Below the pieces are notes generated by a model. The model saw nothing but the letters and a program-made list of their open reading frames with translations. It was not told the DNA's origin and ran no database searches. This document shows, in pieces, positions 41,093 through 52,400 of a DNA stretch of 64,000 nucleotides. Every line of letters begins with the position of its first letter. Position 1 is the stretch's first letter. The translations under genes were made by a program, and so were the position numbers. Source of the stretch: Branchinecta lynchi (lineage: Eukaryota; Arthropoda; Branchiopoda; Anostraca; Branchinectidae); assembly GCA_023053575.1 (NCBI GenBank), contig JAKZAP010000016.1, forward strand, positions 18,370,030-18,434,029. The letters run 5' to 3'.

Positions 41093-43639
41093 CCTCTTTG
41101 ATAAATCAACTATAAGCGTTCTAGAAAATCTCCTTATAAATCTCCTGATTTCTCCCGATTTCTGAACTAAGTCTACGTTTTTTAAAAATTCTGGAGTGGA
41201 AGCACTGGTCGACAAACACCTCCGCGAAGAACAGCTTGACTTCCGCTCAAACCGTTCATGTGCAGATCTCATATTCGTGCTAAGAATGCTGCTAGAAGAG
41301 TGCAACGAATGTAGGAAAAAAATCTCCTAGTCTTAGACTTCGAAAAAGCCTTTGACTCCATCGACTGTGCTACACTCTGGAGAGTGCTCCGGTACTATGG
41401 CATGCCGGACAAACTCGTAAGCCTGATAGCAGCCTTTTACGAAGACACAGAATGCTGTGTCCGTACCCGCGACGGAAACACCAGATTCTTCCAAATTATG
41501 ACGGTCGTGAAGCAAGGGTGCGTTCTGTCTCCGCTGCTGTTCGTCCTGATCATCGACTACGTTCTAAGAAGATGTGAAGGATGCGGCATTGACATCGGGG
41601 ATGGCAGAAAAGTAGGAGACATAGACTTTGCCGATGACATCAACCCAATGGAGACCTGCAAACAGAAGCTCCAGGACTTCCTCACAAAGACCAGTGAAAC
41701 AGCTGAACTGTTCGGACTGAAAATAAACATCCCCAAAACGAAGAGTATGGCGAGCAGCGGATCTCCGCTAGATATACGCTGTAGGGACCAGCAAGTCGAA
41801 CAGGTCGTTGAATTCCGAGATCTCGGCAGTACAGTTGAAAACACTCGAGCTTGTGCAAGGGAGGTCCAGCTAAGACTTGGCCAGGCCAGCGGTGTCTTCA
41901 ATCGGCTAAAGAAGATATGGAGGAGCAAGAAGTACTCCCTTAGACTCAAGCTGAGACTTTTCAACAGCAACGTTCTCTTCGTACTTCTGTAAGGGTCGGA
42001 GACGTGGCACCTCAGCCAACAGCTGGAGAAACGTCTTCTGGTCTTTGAAAACACCTGCCTTAGGCGGATCTTAAACATACACTGGACAAAAAGGGTTTCA
42101 CCAGATGACAGATTCGCCAGATGACAGTGCAACCCCTTATTACATAAGTCATCAAGATCCGCCGCTCGAGGTATCTGGGCCATACAATCAGGGTGGGAAG
42201 CACCAGACTCGCCAACGCTATCCTCCAGTGGCATCCGGAGGGATCCAGACGAAGAGGGCGACCGAAGAACACTCCTCGTCGTACACCAGTCGGATCTTCA
42301 GAATATAAACGCGTCTATAAGTTGCTGCTTTATTGGAGAATGCTTCGAACCAACCAAAATCTTCTGTGACGTGCCTCGCCGGTGCCGAATATGAGGATTT
42401 TCTGATTCTTGGGAGAATTTCGCGGTGTTCCAGGATCCCATATGCCGGTGTGCAGCTTGGACTCTTTGTCCCAGCTGTTTTGGCCGTGTGATTTCCTGCT
42501 AAATGATATGTTGCTTGGGTCAGTGTACAAAAAAAAAAAACCAAGAGGACCACCCAAATAAAATCTGCTAAATCGGGGCAAAAACGACCCACCCCACCCG
42601 GCTAGGGTCCTCAGATTTCATACCAGTCCCCCCCTGCCTGTAAGTCATAAATGTTTTGACGAAAACTTCCTGCCTTACTTCTGCCAATTTCCCGGTTTCG
42701 TCCGAATTCCGAAACTACCTGTCCGCCAAAAAAAAAGCTAAGAAACGAACTATCTTCTTTCCCGTATATCGAACATCTAATCTACTTCAAATTAAAAACT
42801 TATAACAAAGTTTCCGGTTCCGGCCGGATTCCGGGCGAACTATATGTCCGGGTAAAAAAATGATAGTCATACATGGATTCACCATCTTTTCTTACCCCTA
42901 AATCGGATATCTAGTCAACTACAAATACTTTTAACAATTTTCCGGTCTTGGCCGGATTCTGGGAACTACTGCCCTGTGAGAAAACGGTTTTAACCATCGT
43001 GTTCAGAATGTCTTCCTACCCCGAAACCCAACATCTAATCAACTTCAAATAAAACTTTTACTTTTAACAGACTTTCCGGTTTTATCCGGATTCTGGGCTA
43101 ACTACTTGTCGGCGAAAAATTGATTTTCACCATCGTGTTCAGCATGTCTTCTTACTCTTACATCGAAGATCCAATCAACTTCAAATAAAACTTTTACTTT
43201 CAACAACCTTTCATTTTGGCCGGATTCCGGGCGAACTACTTGTCTGGGAGAAAATGATTTTCATCGTAGTGTTCAGCATGTCTTCTTACCCCATAATCGA
43301 CTGTCCCATTAGCTGTTTAAATTTGTTTTGCTTGCCCCTGAATTTACACCCCCTCCCCCACCCCTAAATATAGGGCTACCCATCTACGAAACCCCCTCCC
43401 CCACCCATAAATATAGGGCTACAAATCCCATCTACGAACTCGATCTTACTCTTGACCCAAAGAATCCCCACACCAAGTTTCATCAAAATATCTCATTCCC
43501 TTCGAGAGTTATCGTGCTTATTGACGGACGGACGGACAACTTTTGCGATGTCATAGGTATCCCTCCACTTACGTTTTGGGATCCCAAAAACATGTTTGAG
43601 CTACTCATACGCCTGTTCTGGAGATAATTGTTGGAGGGC

Positions 43640-44555
43640 CATGAAGCTCTTTGCGAATTTGACGGTGCAAAACGAATAAGTCAGCTACATTGGAAAAACC
43701 ATAAAAGATTCTTCCTTAAATATCTGATTTTGTGAACTTCTTCTCTGAAAATTAGTTGGAGTTAAAGCTGGTGCTGTGATTTTATTCTGTACACGGCTGC
43801 TATTTTGCTGTCTGATTGGGTCGTCGAAAGGGTAGAGATTCTTCTGCATTTTAGTTTTGGAGTCACCTGTCTCTTCTTCTTCTTTCCAGCTAAGATGGAT
43901 ACTTGTCGGCGGCATGTATGGGCAATTTTGAAGCTATATTTAGCTATATTTTCACAGAAGAGACATGTGACTCCAAAACGAAAATGTAGAAGAATCTCTA
44001 CCCTTTCGACGACTCAATAGGACAGCAAAAACAGCAGCCGTGTCCAGAATAAAACTACACCACCAGCTGTAACTCCAACCAATTTCCAGAGAAGAAGTTC
44101 ATAAAATCAGATATTTAAGTTGCGTTTTATTAGATTCAGTTTTGTTTCGTCAAAGTTTGTAGTTTGGCTCTTGTTTTGTCTTTCTTGCGTTTTATCGAGT
44201 TCTTGTTTCCGAAAAGTCAAACTACACCAAACTACGCGGTGAGGTAGTTTGTAGTTTGAGCTCCATAGTTTCAGGTTCGAAACTAAAGCAAATGGAATGG
44301 ACAAATAAAACGGCTTTTAAGCGAAACTGCGCCGAAACTACATCCAACAAAACTCAACTTTAAGGAAGAATCTTTAATTGTTTTTCCACAAGTTCAGTTT
44401 CAAGCTTGAGTGGCTTGAGCCTGAACAGGACCCTTGCCAAGAAGGTCCCAAATATAGCTCTAATAAAATGTAGCTGACTTTTCCGTTTTGTACCGTCAAA
44501 TATGATTCGCAGTCAGCTTAGGCTGAAGGACTATCTCTTGCAAACTCGGCTCGGC
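43640..44555. mobile_element. J-family fold-back J8 with long arms
   Basis: Left: GCGAATTTGACGGTGC and AAGTCAGCTACATT (complement of the J end). Arms 43684-43880 and 43955-44118 plus 44364-44395 are inverted (AGATTCTTCCTTAAATATCT, TAGAGATTCTTCT, GACAGCAAAA), about 85-90% alike. The right side holds the J core CTGAACAGGACCCTTGCC then AAGAAGGTCCCAAAT at 44421 and ends CAGTCAGCTTAGGCTGAAGG. A MITE interrupts the right arm. Confidence 0.7.
44119..44358. mobile_element. MITE M inserted in the J8 right arm
   Basis: Ends GTTGCGTTTTATTAGAT and, inward from the right, GTTGAGTTTTGTTGGAT. TTTAA lies on both sides (44114-44118, 44359-44363). Deleting it restores the arm AGATATTTAAGGAAGAATCT, complementary to the left arm. 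TAGTTTGTAGTTTG subrepeats lie inside. Superfamily unknown. Confidence 0.75.
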
Positions 44556-44559
44556 CGAA

Positions 44560-45470
44560 AAAGTGCTAAAAGCCATAGGTGTAAAACGCAACAAAGGCGA
44601 AGGATGGGGATTTAAAGATTGAAATTATATAGGGGAGCTAATGATAATCTTAAAGGCAGAATATGTGCGAGGTCCTTTAAATAGTCAACTTGTGGCTATT
44701 GCTGAGAGACAGCGCTGAAAAAAAACGCAAGGAACACGGAAAAACTTCTGTAACCGCTATTTCTTACCAATCAGCTCTTCGGAAGCAATGAGTGGAAATT
44801 TGAATCCGTCTCGAAAACAGTCAAACACGGCAAATGCAAAAATTAAGGAATTGCCGTTAGAATGGGCAAAAATTACTTTCGAAAAATGAAGTTCGAAACC
44901 TCGAAATGGGAGTGAAACGTTAATACAGATGAGACGGGACCTTCTAGCAGAAATTAAATATTGTCTTGCCTACCTAGAGCTTTATTTAAAATAAATGATT
45001 GATTAAATTCGCCTTATATTCAGGTTCACGTACAGACTCATTTAATTTACATTTCCTTTTCAGCTTATACTTGCAAGACTATACTTCTTTTAGATTATCC
45101 TCTGCTTTCTTATCCCTATTTTCGCGGTTCGGCACAGAAATTCGTTCATTCATCTACAATATTTGGAAGATCAGTAAACAAACAATTCAGTCGTAACCGC
45201 GACCACTTGATTAATTATTTGACAGGGTTTAATTCTTCGGAATTCGTTGCAAAGTTTCAAGTAGAACTGAATCCTGACTCTATTCCGTTACTCTGCAATA
45301 ATAAGGGTCCTCCGCCTATTTTCTATTTTTGCTCCACATATGTTTTCATGGTTTTGCTGTCAGACCAAATCCAAAATTATCATGGAGAGATTTTTCACAA
45401 CTGAGCCCCGCCCCTCGCGTTGCTTGTGATTGATTCAGTCGGGGTCACGATCTGCACAAACCAAGCAGGA
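44560..45470. other. No recognisable feature
   Basis: Open frames of 65 codons at 44999-45196 and 45207-45404 carry no recognisable domain. Nothing else was seen. Confidence 0.35.
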
Positions 45471-45484
45471 GACAACTTTTAGTG

Positions 45485-46023
45485 GGGATCGACTAAAACC
45501 AGGAAGGGAAGGGAACGCGAGAAAAGCAGGAAGGCATACTAAAACCAGGAAGGGCATACTAAAACGAGGAAGGGCATCCTAAAACCAGGAAGGCTGTCGC
45601 CAGAATTTCGCAGCACTGTTCCCTTCCTCTATTTAGTACTATTTGAGGGGTCGGCAACTTCTCAAATTCAAAGTTCACCATCCCTTCCTCGTTTTAGTAT
45701 CCTGACATGGGTAGGCATTAAGTTCAGTGAGTGGTCGGCAACTACAAAAATTGTAATTCACCTTTTCATTTCTCGTTCTGACGGTAGGCGACTAACCAGG
45801 AAGGGCTTACTAAAACGAGGAAGGGATGGTGAACTTTGAATTTGAAAAGTTGCCAACCCCTCAAATAATACTAAATAGAGGAAGGGAACGGTGTGGCGAA
45901 TTCTGGCGAAAGCCTTCCTCGTTTTAGAATGCCCTTCCTCGTTTTAGTCTGCCCTTCCTGGTTTTAGGATGCCCTTCCTGCTTTTCTCGCGTTCCCTTCC
46001 CTTCCTGGTTTTAGTCGATCCCC
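45485..46023. mobile_element. Mutator-like fold-back element
   Basis: Two inverted arms of about 235 bp (45485-45714 and 45786-46023), roughly 90% alike, starting GGGATCGACTAAAACC. CTTTTAGTGG occurs at 45476-45485 and 46023-46032, giving an 8-10 bp target duplication depending on where the G of the end is placed. Long arms and 8-10 bp duplications are the hallmark of MULE-type elements. The arms contain about 21 bp subrepeats (AAAACGAGGAAGGGCATnCT). No ORF. Confidence 0.8.
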
Positions 46024-46039
46024 TTTTAGTGGAGTGTTC

Positions 46040-46790
46040 CTTGGAACAATCCAGTATTGTGAGCGCTTTAGCAGCTTTCGGTTTCAGTTTCCGGTTTTCA
46101 CCGTATTTTGTGGAGCTCATAACTCGTGAACCAGTGCAAGTATCAAGTTCAAACTTGGTACAATAGTGGGTATTGGGGTATGTGCATTTGGGGGTCCCAC
46201 CCCCGCATCAACCTGGCTCAGGGGCAAATGGGCCCAGATTGTCCAGTGAATAATGTTCATAGCTTGACCAGAACTGGACATAGGATGATGGAATTCCTTG
46301 TGCATGTAGATCCTCGGCTGAGAGATTGCTTTTAAAGTTTCACCCGACACGTTCATGGGCAACTGGGCCCAGATTGCCCAGGAGTAAAGTTCGTTACGGG
46401 TGACAGGAATCAACAGGTATCAAGTTGAAACTTGGTAGGTTTGTGAGCATTGAGGTCTCATTTTATTTTTGCGGGTCCCAAACCCCACCCCCACCTGTCT
46501 CAGGGGCAATTGGGCCCAGATTGCCGATATTTAATGTGTTTAACTTGACAATAACTGGAGATATGGCGATGCAATTCCTTTTTGCTTTTGGATTATGGGG
46601 TTTGGGGATATATATGTTGAGTTGAACCACTCCCCACCCTCCCCATTCATGGGCAAGTGGGCCCAAATTGCCTGTAAAAAAGTGTTTGATCCCTGACTGG
46701 AATCAAACTCTAAGCTGGTATACTTGGGGAAAAAGAGGTGTAAATACGCATTTTTGTGCATACGCATTAAACTGGACTGTTTTGTCTATG
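46040..46790 (+). repeat. Imperfect tandem repeat L, unit about 130-300 bp
   Basis: The phrase GGCAAnTGGGCCCAnATTG recurs at about 46224, 46356, 46505 and 46652, each followed by a variable spacer and often by TGACnnnAACTGG; AAGTnnAAACTTGGTA occurs at 46148 and 46422. Both strands stay open by composition. The frames are not convincing genes. Confidence 0.6.
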
Positions 46791-46839
46791 ATATTCTTAA
46801 TGAATTGTGACAAAGGGGTTATTAGGCTGCTACAATTTG

Positions 46840-48350
46840 GTTTATTGGGATCCCAAAACGTAAGTGGAGGGATATCTATGACATCGTAAAAGTTGTCCGT
46901 CTGTCCGTCCGACCGTCTGTCCGTCTGTTAGCACGATAACTCTCGAAGGGAATGAGATATTTTGATGAAACTTGGTGTGAGGACTCTTTGGGGCACGGGT
47001 AAAATCAAGTTTGTAGTTGGGCTCTGTAGCCCTACATTTAGGGGTGGAGGACGGGGTTCAAATTAAGGGGCAAACAAAATATTTTTAAACAGCTAATGTG
47101 ATAGTCGATTATGGGGTAAGAAGACATGCTGAACACGAATATGCAAAACATTTTCTCTTCCGACAAGTAGTTCGCCCGCGGTTCGCCCGGAATCCAGGAA
47201 ACACCGTAAAGTTGGTTAAAAGTAAAGTTTCATTTGAAGTTGATTAAATGTTCGATTTAGGGGTGAGTAGACATGCTAAACGCTTATTTGAAAAGCATTT
47301 TATACCCGGGCGACTAATTCGACCGGAATTCGGCCGAAACCGAAAAATTTGTAAAAAGTAATAAGTTTTATTTGAAGCTGATTAGGTGACGGATTTAGGG
47401 GTAAGAAGAGACGTTGAGTCTGTATATGACAAACATTTCATTACCGGACATATAATTCGTCCGGAATAAGGTTGTAACCTTTTTTTTTGTAGTTCGCCCG
47501 GAATCAAGCAAACACCGGAAAGTTGGTTAAAAGTAAAAGTTTCATTTGAAGTTGATTAAATGCTCGATCTATGGGTAAGAAGACATGCTGAACAGGATGC
47601 TGAAAACCATTTTCTTGCCGGACGAGTAATTTGTCCGGAATCCGGCAAAAACCGGAAAGTTGTTTAAAAGCAAAAGTTTGATTTTGAAGCTATTTAAATA
47701 TTCTATTTAGGGGTAAGTAGACATGCTGAACACTTATGTGAAAAGCATTTTCTACCTGGACAATTAATTCGCCCAGAATCCGGCCAAAACCGGAAATTTT
47801 TTAAAAAGTAATAAGTTTTATTTGAAGTTGATTAGACGATAGATTTAGGGGTAAGAAGAGACGCTGAGTGACAATTTTTTTTTTAACCGGAAATATAATT
47901 CGTCCGGAATCCGGTTGTAACCTTTTTTTTTTAGAAGCTAAAGTTTTATTTGAAATTGATTAGATGTTCTTTATAGGGATAAGGAGATACCGTACGCTGA
48001 ATTCGATTCTGAATTTTCTTTCTTTGCTGGACAAGTAGTTCGCTCGGAATTCGGCCGAAACCGGAAATTTGGCAGAAGTAAAGCAGGAAGTTTCGGTCAG
48101 TGTCGTTAAAATAGATATGGCTTATAGAGGTATATCTGAACTTGGTTTTCTCTAATGATTAGCCAGGCGAAGACTGGATCTGGTGAAGACAAGACCCAGT
48201 TGTCTGGATCAAATATTAAATTTTTGGTATCCCATCAAAACCTTAGGTCTTGTTTTTTCTGTTTGTTATGTCATTTCAGTTTATATACCCAGTTGTCTGG
48301 ATCAAATATTAGATTTTTGGGACCCCATCGAAACCTTAGATCTTGTTGCA
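46840..48350 (-). mobile_element. G-family element G10 (longest block)
   Basis: Starts TTTATTGGGATCCCAAAACG, then CTGTCCGTCCGACCG, the AAATTAAGGGGCAAAC block and about eight 120 bp units. The 5' terminus (GACTGGATCTGGTGAAGAC, CAGTTGTCTGGATCAAATAT) is partly duplicated at 48197 and 48290, ending near 48345. Confidence 0.75.
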
Positions 48351-49330
48351 CTTGTTATTAGCTTGCTAATAGAAAAGAGGTTTAAAGGGTCGGACTGGCA
48401 GGCAGACCATTGTTGGAACTCAAGCTATTCGGGCAAGATCTTCAACATTTCTTTGGATTTATACTTGCGGTTTGTTTACATTTAAAGCTTTTAAAGTGGG
48501 ATGATTACAAATTAGGTTGTTTCAGTATGTTTGGTTATTGGGGATGTGAAATGTCTTGGCTAAAGCTGTTTGTATATAATATTTGATAAGCATTTTACTT
48601 TCACACTCCTCGTCTGAGCTCTTGTTCACTTTTGATGTCGCCGTTTGTCAAGGTCGCGCCTGGTTAGGCGTGATAATAGGAATGTGATGCCACAGTGAAT
48701 AGACACTGCATTGGGAGGCTTTATATTTGTTCATATGCGAGTCTCAGTGACAAGCTTACACTTGTCATTTTACAAAAAACATCCTATCAGTAAAGAAAAT
48801 GCTTCCATTACTACATAATTATGCTTCCACATGCTTCCGTTACTGCAGAATCTTTCCCTTACAGAATAAAACAAAATCGTACACATTATTTTACTTATCC
48901 ATGATATAACTTTATATTTAATTACACATCAAAGAAAATGATTGCTTATGAATGATTGCTTCAAAATTTCACGGGAACGCAAAATATCCTACCTATGGTA
49001 TACATTGCGAAGCTTTCTTTGCTATTTAAGCACCTCCACAATCTCGGGCCGAAAGATAAGAAACAAGAGCTACGAGCTCATATGGCACTTGTTACGAGTA
49101 GGTGGTACAAAAAAGTAGATGAGAATGTCACAAAATCCGCCCTTCAACCCCCCCTAGGATTGGACCTGGAAATAAGGTTCTAATTTCACGCGAGTCTGAG
49201 CATTTCCATCATCGCCTTGGATAATCTAGGGCAAATATTTCACCATACTAGTTTGATTCCTAGGAGTGCCGTACTATTGCCGATACGAGCCTCGCCCTCA
49301 AACTCCGTTTCAGGGCCAAATCTGGTTCAG
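48350..49330. other. No firm feature; one unrecognised open frame
   Basis: The frame 48956-49183 (75 codons) contains KKQELRAHMALVTSRWYKK. The similar phrase KELQAHMALARLGQRMK can be read just past the Penelope-like C-terminus (minus strand near 33385) and again in H4, so it may be repeat-derived. No family is recognised. Confidence 0.3.
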
Positions 49331-49419
49331 CCACATAATAATTGTATTGAAAAAAGCCCGAGGGCCATATACACGTTCAACACAAAAAGATACATATACA
49401 CGGAAAAAGGATAATTAAT

Positions 49420-52400
49420 CTAATCAACAAAAATCTTTCTAGCTTCCAACGCTCTACTTATGTAACGGCCAACCCTACTAATAGATTGAGCAGAAGTACA
49501 CTTCAGAATACCAGGGAGTAGGGGGATCGCAACCCCAAAAACCTCCCTACGGATGCTTGAAAGCTCTTGGCACCGACTCAAGAAATGACCAATGTCCTCC
49601 TCTTCACGTCCACACAGAGGGCATGAATAATTCCTATTTGGGATTCTCGCCTTCCTATCAAAAACTTTATTTCTACCGTGCAGTGGTAGACAATTAGCTC
49701 TCAATTGGATCCAGTACCTCAAATAAGTAGCAGGCAAATTAAGCTTAAAATAAAACTCAGATTCGTACACTGTTTTAATCTTTCTGTAATTTAACAGGGT
49801 TTCCGATGAAGATATTATACCAACCCACTTTTGTTTTTCCTGGTCTTCAAAAACTCTCAATAATTCATTCAAAAGGGCTGGAGTTTGCTCCGGAGGGCCT
49901 AGACCACCATTCCATATATAAGAAAATCCAACATCATCAAGTATAGATTTAACTTGAAACGGCCATGATTTAGGTTTCCCCGAATTCAACATTTCCATGT
50001 AAGCTGCTTTAACTAGCCTATCATCAGGCAAACCAACTATCTTCTGCCAAAATCTAATAATTTGAGCTACCCTATGCCTTCGAAGCGAATAAATTCCTAG
50101 GTCCCCCTTAAGTGCCTGTGTGTGGGTTGTAGGATGCAACCCGAATAATCTCTTATAATACTGCAGCTGGATAGTCTCAAGTTGCGGAGCTGCTTCATTT
50201 CCCCATATTTCCGCCCCGTAATGGAAAGTTGGCATTATCTTAGACATAAATACATGCTTGTGGATTTTTAAATTTTTTATTGACATTAGAGTAGTGTTTC
50301 TAAATATAGCTGCAGAAGCTGCTTTTCCCCTTGTCACCATTTCCTTTACATGAGACTTCCAACTTCCGTTTTCCATTAAAATAAATCCCAAATATTTAAA
50401 CTGGGCACTTATTTTTAACTCCGAACCTTTAAAATAAAACTTAGGTGGATCAACCTTCTTAATATTCCTCCCTGAATGAAAAACTACAACTTCTGTCTTC
50501 TTAACGTTTAGACTTAATTTCTTTTGATCCAAATACTCTGCCACAAGATCTAGCAAAACTTGGAGTTCAAACTCGGTTTTAGCAACAAGCGCTGTATCAT
50601 CAGCAAAAAGTAGTACTGATAAGGGTATCCCACTTAAAGTTATTGATGGGGCCCATCGCTTTTCTAAAAATTCCACTAAATCATTAATAAATATTCCGAA
50701 AAGCCTAGGTGAAAGTGTACATCCCTGTCTTACGCCTTTTTTACTACTAAAAACTCTCGAGAATCCTCCCCCTATTATTTTTACCACCCCCTTAGTAGAA
50801 CTGTACATACTTACAATTAATTTAACAAAAACCAAAGGTAGGCCTATTTTTACCAATTCTTTACCTAACAGCAATCTATCAACACTATCAAACGCTTTCC
50901 TAAGGTCTAAAAACGCAACAAACAGCCTTTCTTTTCCCTTAGTGTATTTTTCTACTAAAGCCTTCAAAACTAGCACTCTGTCACTAGTACTATAATCTCT
51001 TCTAAATCCACCCTGTTCTTCCTTAATTTTCTTATTACGATCCAACCACATTTCTAGCCTAATATCTAAAACCTTCTCTAAAATTTTACTTATAGATGCC
51101 ATTAATGTAATAGGTCGGTAGTTATCATGTTGCTTTGGATCTCCTTTTTTGAAAAAAGGCAAAACGACAGATAGCTTCCACGGTTCAGGCCAAATTCCAG
51201 TAAAAACTATGTTATTGAATAAAATAACCATCACCGGCATCAGCACTGACGTCAGTATCTTATAAATTGAAGTTGGAACTCCATCATTTCCTGGCGCTGA
51301 CCCTCCTTTCATACTATCAATTACATTCTTAACCTCTTCTCCCGATACCTTACTCACCAGATCATAATCATTTTCTAGCATCGGGTAACATACCTGATCT
51401 AAAGTTGACCTAAGCTCATCTACACTATCACATTCTCCATCAAGTTTTTCAAAATACTCGGGCCATGTTTCAATATCTGGTATTTTATTTTGGCACTTCT
51501 CACCTTGCTTATCTCTTTTTAGCTCCCCCCAAAATTCTTTCCCTTTGCTATTTCTATAAAAATCTATTAATTTCATTCTCTCTCTCCCTATAAATTCCCT
51601 TTTTTTTACTTTTAGTAAATTCTTATATTCTTTTCTTTTCAGTTTGTAACACGACAGTAAATGGACTCTTTCACAATCTTCACCGGCATTAACCCTCCGC
51701 AAAGCTTTCATTAATTCAACTTTCTTTGCTTCACAATCATCATCATAAAAAGTCTCTTGCATCCTCTGTCTTGATTTCTGTGGAAAAACAGTATTTTCCC
51801 GGATCAGAGTATTTAGACCTTCCAAAACCTGATCAGGGCTCATTTGTGGGTTTTTTAATCTTTCTAACCTATCTAACACATTTTTTTCCGAAAAACCCTT
51901 TTTTAAAGAAATCTTTTCTTTTTCCGTCCAATCTCTTCTTATAGGCTTTTGTAACACTACAGCTGACTGCAACTCCCTACCTTGCATATTAACATCACTA
52001 GGTCCAAAGTCACGGCTCCGACGTCCCAAACTTATTTGCAGTCTTACGGGGCTATGGTCTGAACCTACCAAATCTAAAACTTCAACTCCCAGGTCTACTG
52101 AATCCGAGAGAAGGCTAATGCCTAGCACAACGTAATCAATTATACTAGGTCGAGTTCCAGACAAACAAGTGTACTCGCCCCTCTGAGAATCCTTACCGAA
52201 TCTACCATTTGCAATAATCAAACCATGACCCGCACACAGTGCCAAAAGTTTTCGACCCCAAACATTTATCTTTCTTTCTTTGTCCCTACTACTCCTTGGT
52301 ATTCTGTAACTAACTGGCACAACATCTGACAAGCCAGGAATATTTACATCACTTAACTCAACAACGTTACTGGTATAAGCATTGAAATCACCCAATAATA

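Larger units (their letters stand above)
39532..41207. mobile_element. hAT element H3 inside the RTE2 reading frame
   Basis: Ends CGGTGCTTACACTTC and, read inward from the right, CAGTGCTTCCACTCC. A perfect 8 bp duplication GTCGACAA lies at 39524-39531 and 41208-41215, and removing 1684 bp rejoins the frame as AVDKHLREEQ. CAGTGCTTCC is a typical hAT end. Subterminal TCTCCTGATTT repeats lie at both ends. No transposase frame; the interior has a tandem duplication and a J fold-back. Confidence 0.85.
38950..42300 (+). pseudogene. RTE-like LINE 2, reverse transcriptase only, split by H3
   Basis: Frames read AFYKTTNEIIGKRP, GKSSGEDRIASEMLK, LVWETEKVPRQW, KGDSTKCENWRGISLLSIPG and NRIQPAVD, then break at 39531. 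They resume at 41216 with KHLREEQLDFRSNRS, LDFEKAFDSID, YGMPDKLVSLIAAFYED, VKQGCVLSPLLF, DIDFADDI (FADD box), GLKINIPKTKSM and, after a stop at 41990, GSETWHLSQQL and LRRILNIHW. RTE-type, related to but distinct from RTE1. The endonuclease is missing; stops and a frameshift near 41320 make it inactive. Confidence 0.8.
38412..42636 (-). mobile_element. hAT-like element H2 (same family as H1)
   Basis: The right end is the intact CATACCAGTCCCCCCCTG. The left end retains GACTGGTATGAAATCTGAGG but has lost the outer CAGGGGGG. In reverse complement the two end regions match H1's left (5689-5880) and right (10440-10742) parts. The eroded left end explains the missing target duplication. It carries RTE2. 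Confidence 0.75.
38250..43590 (+). mobile_element. G-family element G9, split by H2
   Basis: The 5' part (TTGATCCAGACAATTGGGTC, CTTCGCCAGACTCCTTGAAC, TATGGATTCAGCATGT) stops at 38411. The G sequence resumes at 42637 with TGTAAGTCATAAATG and ACGAAAACTTCCTGCC, exactly the next G phrase, followed by about six 120 bp units and the terminal ACGTTTTGGGATCCCAAAAA near 43588. Confidence 0.75.

Noticed and set aside
41557..42234. 225-codon minus-strand frame
   Set aside because: Antisense shadow of the RTE2 reverse transcriptase, which has the recognisable motifs on the plus strand.
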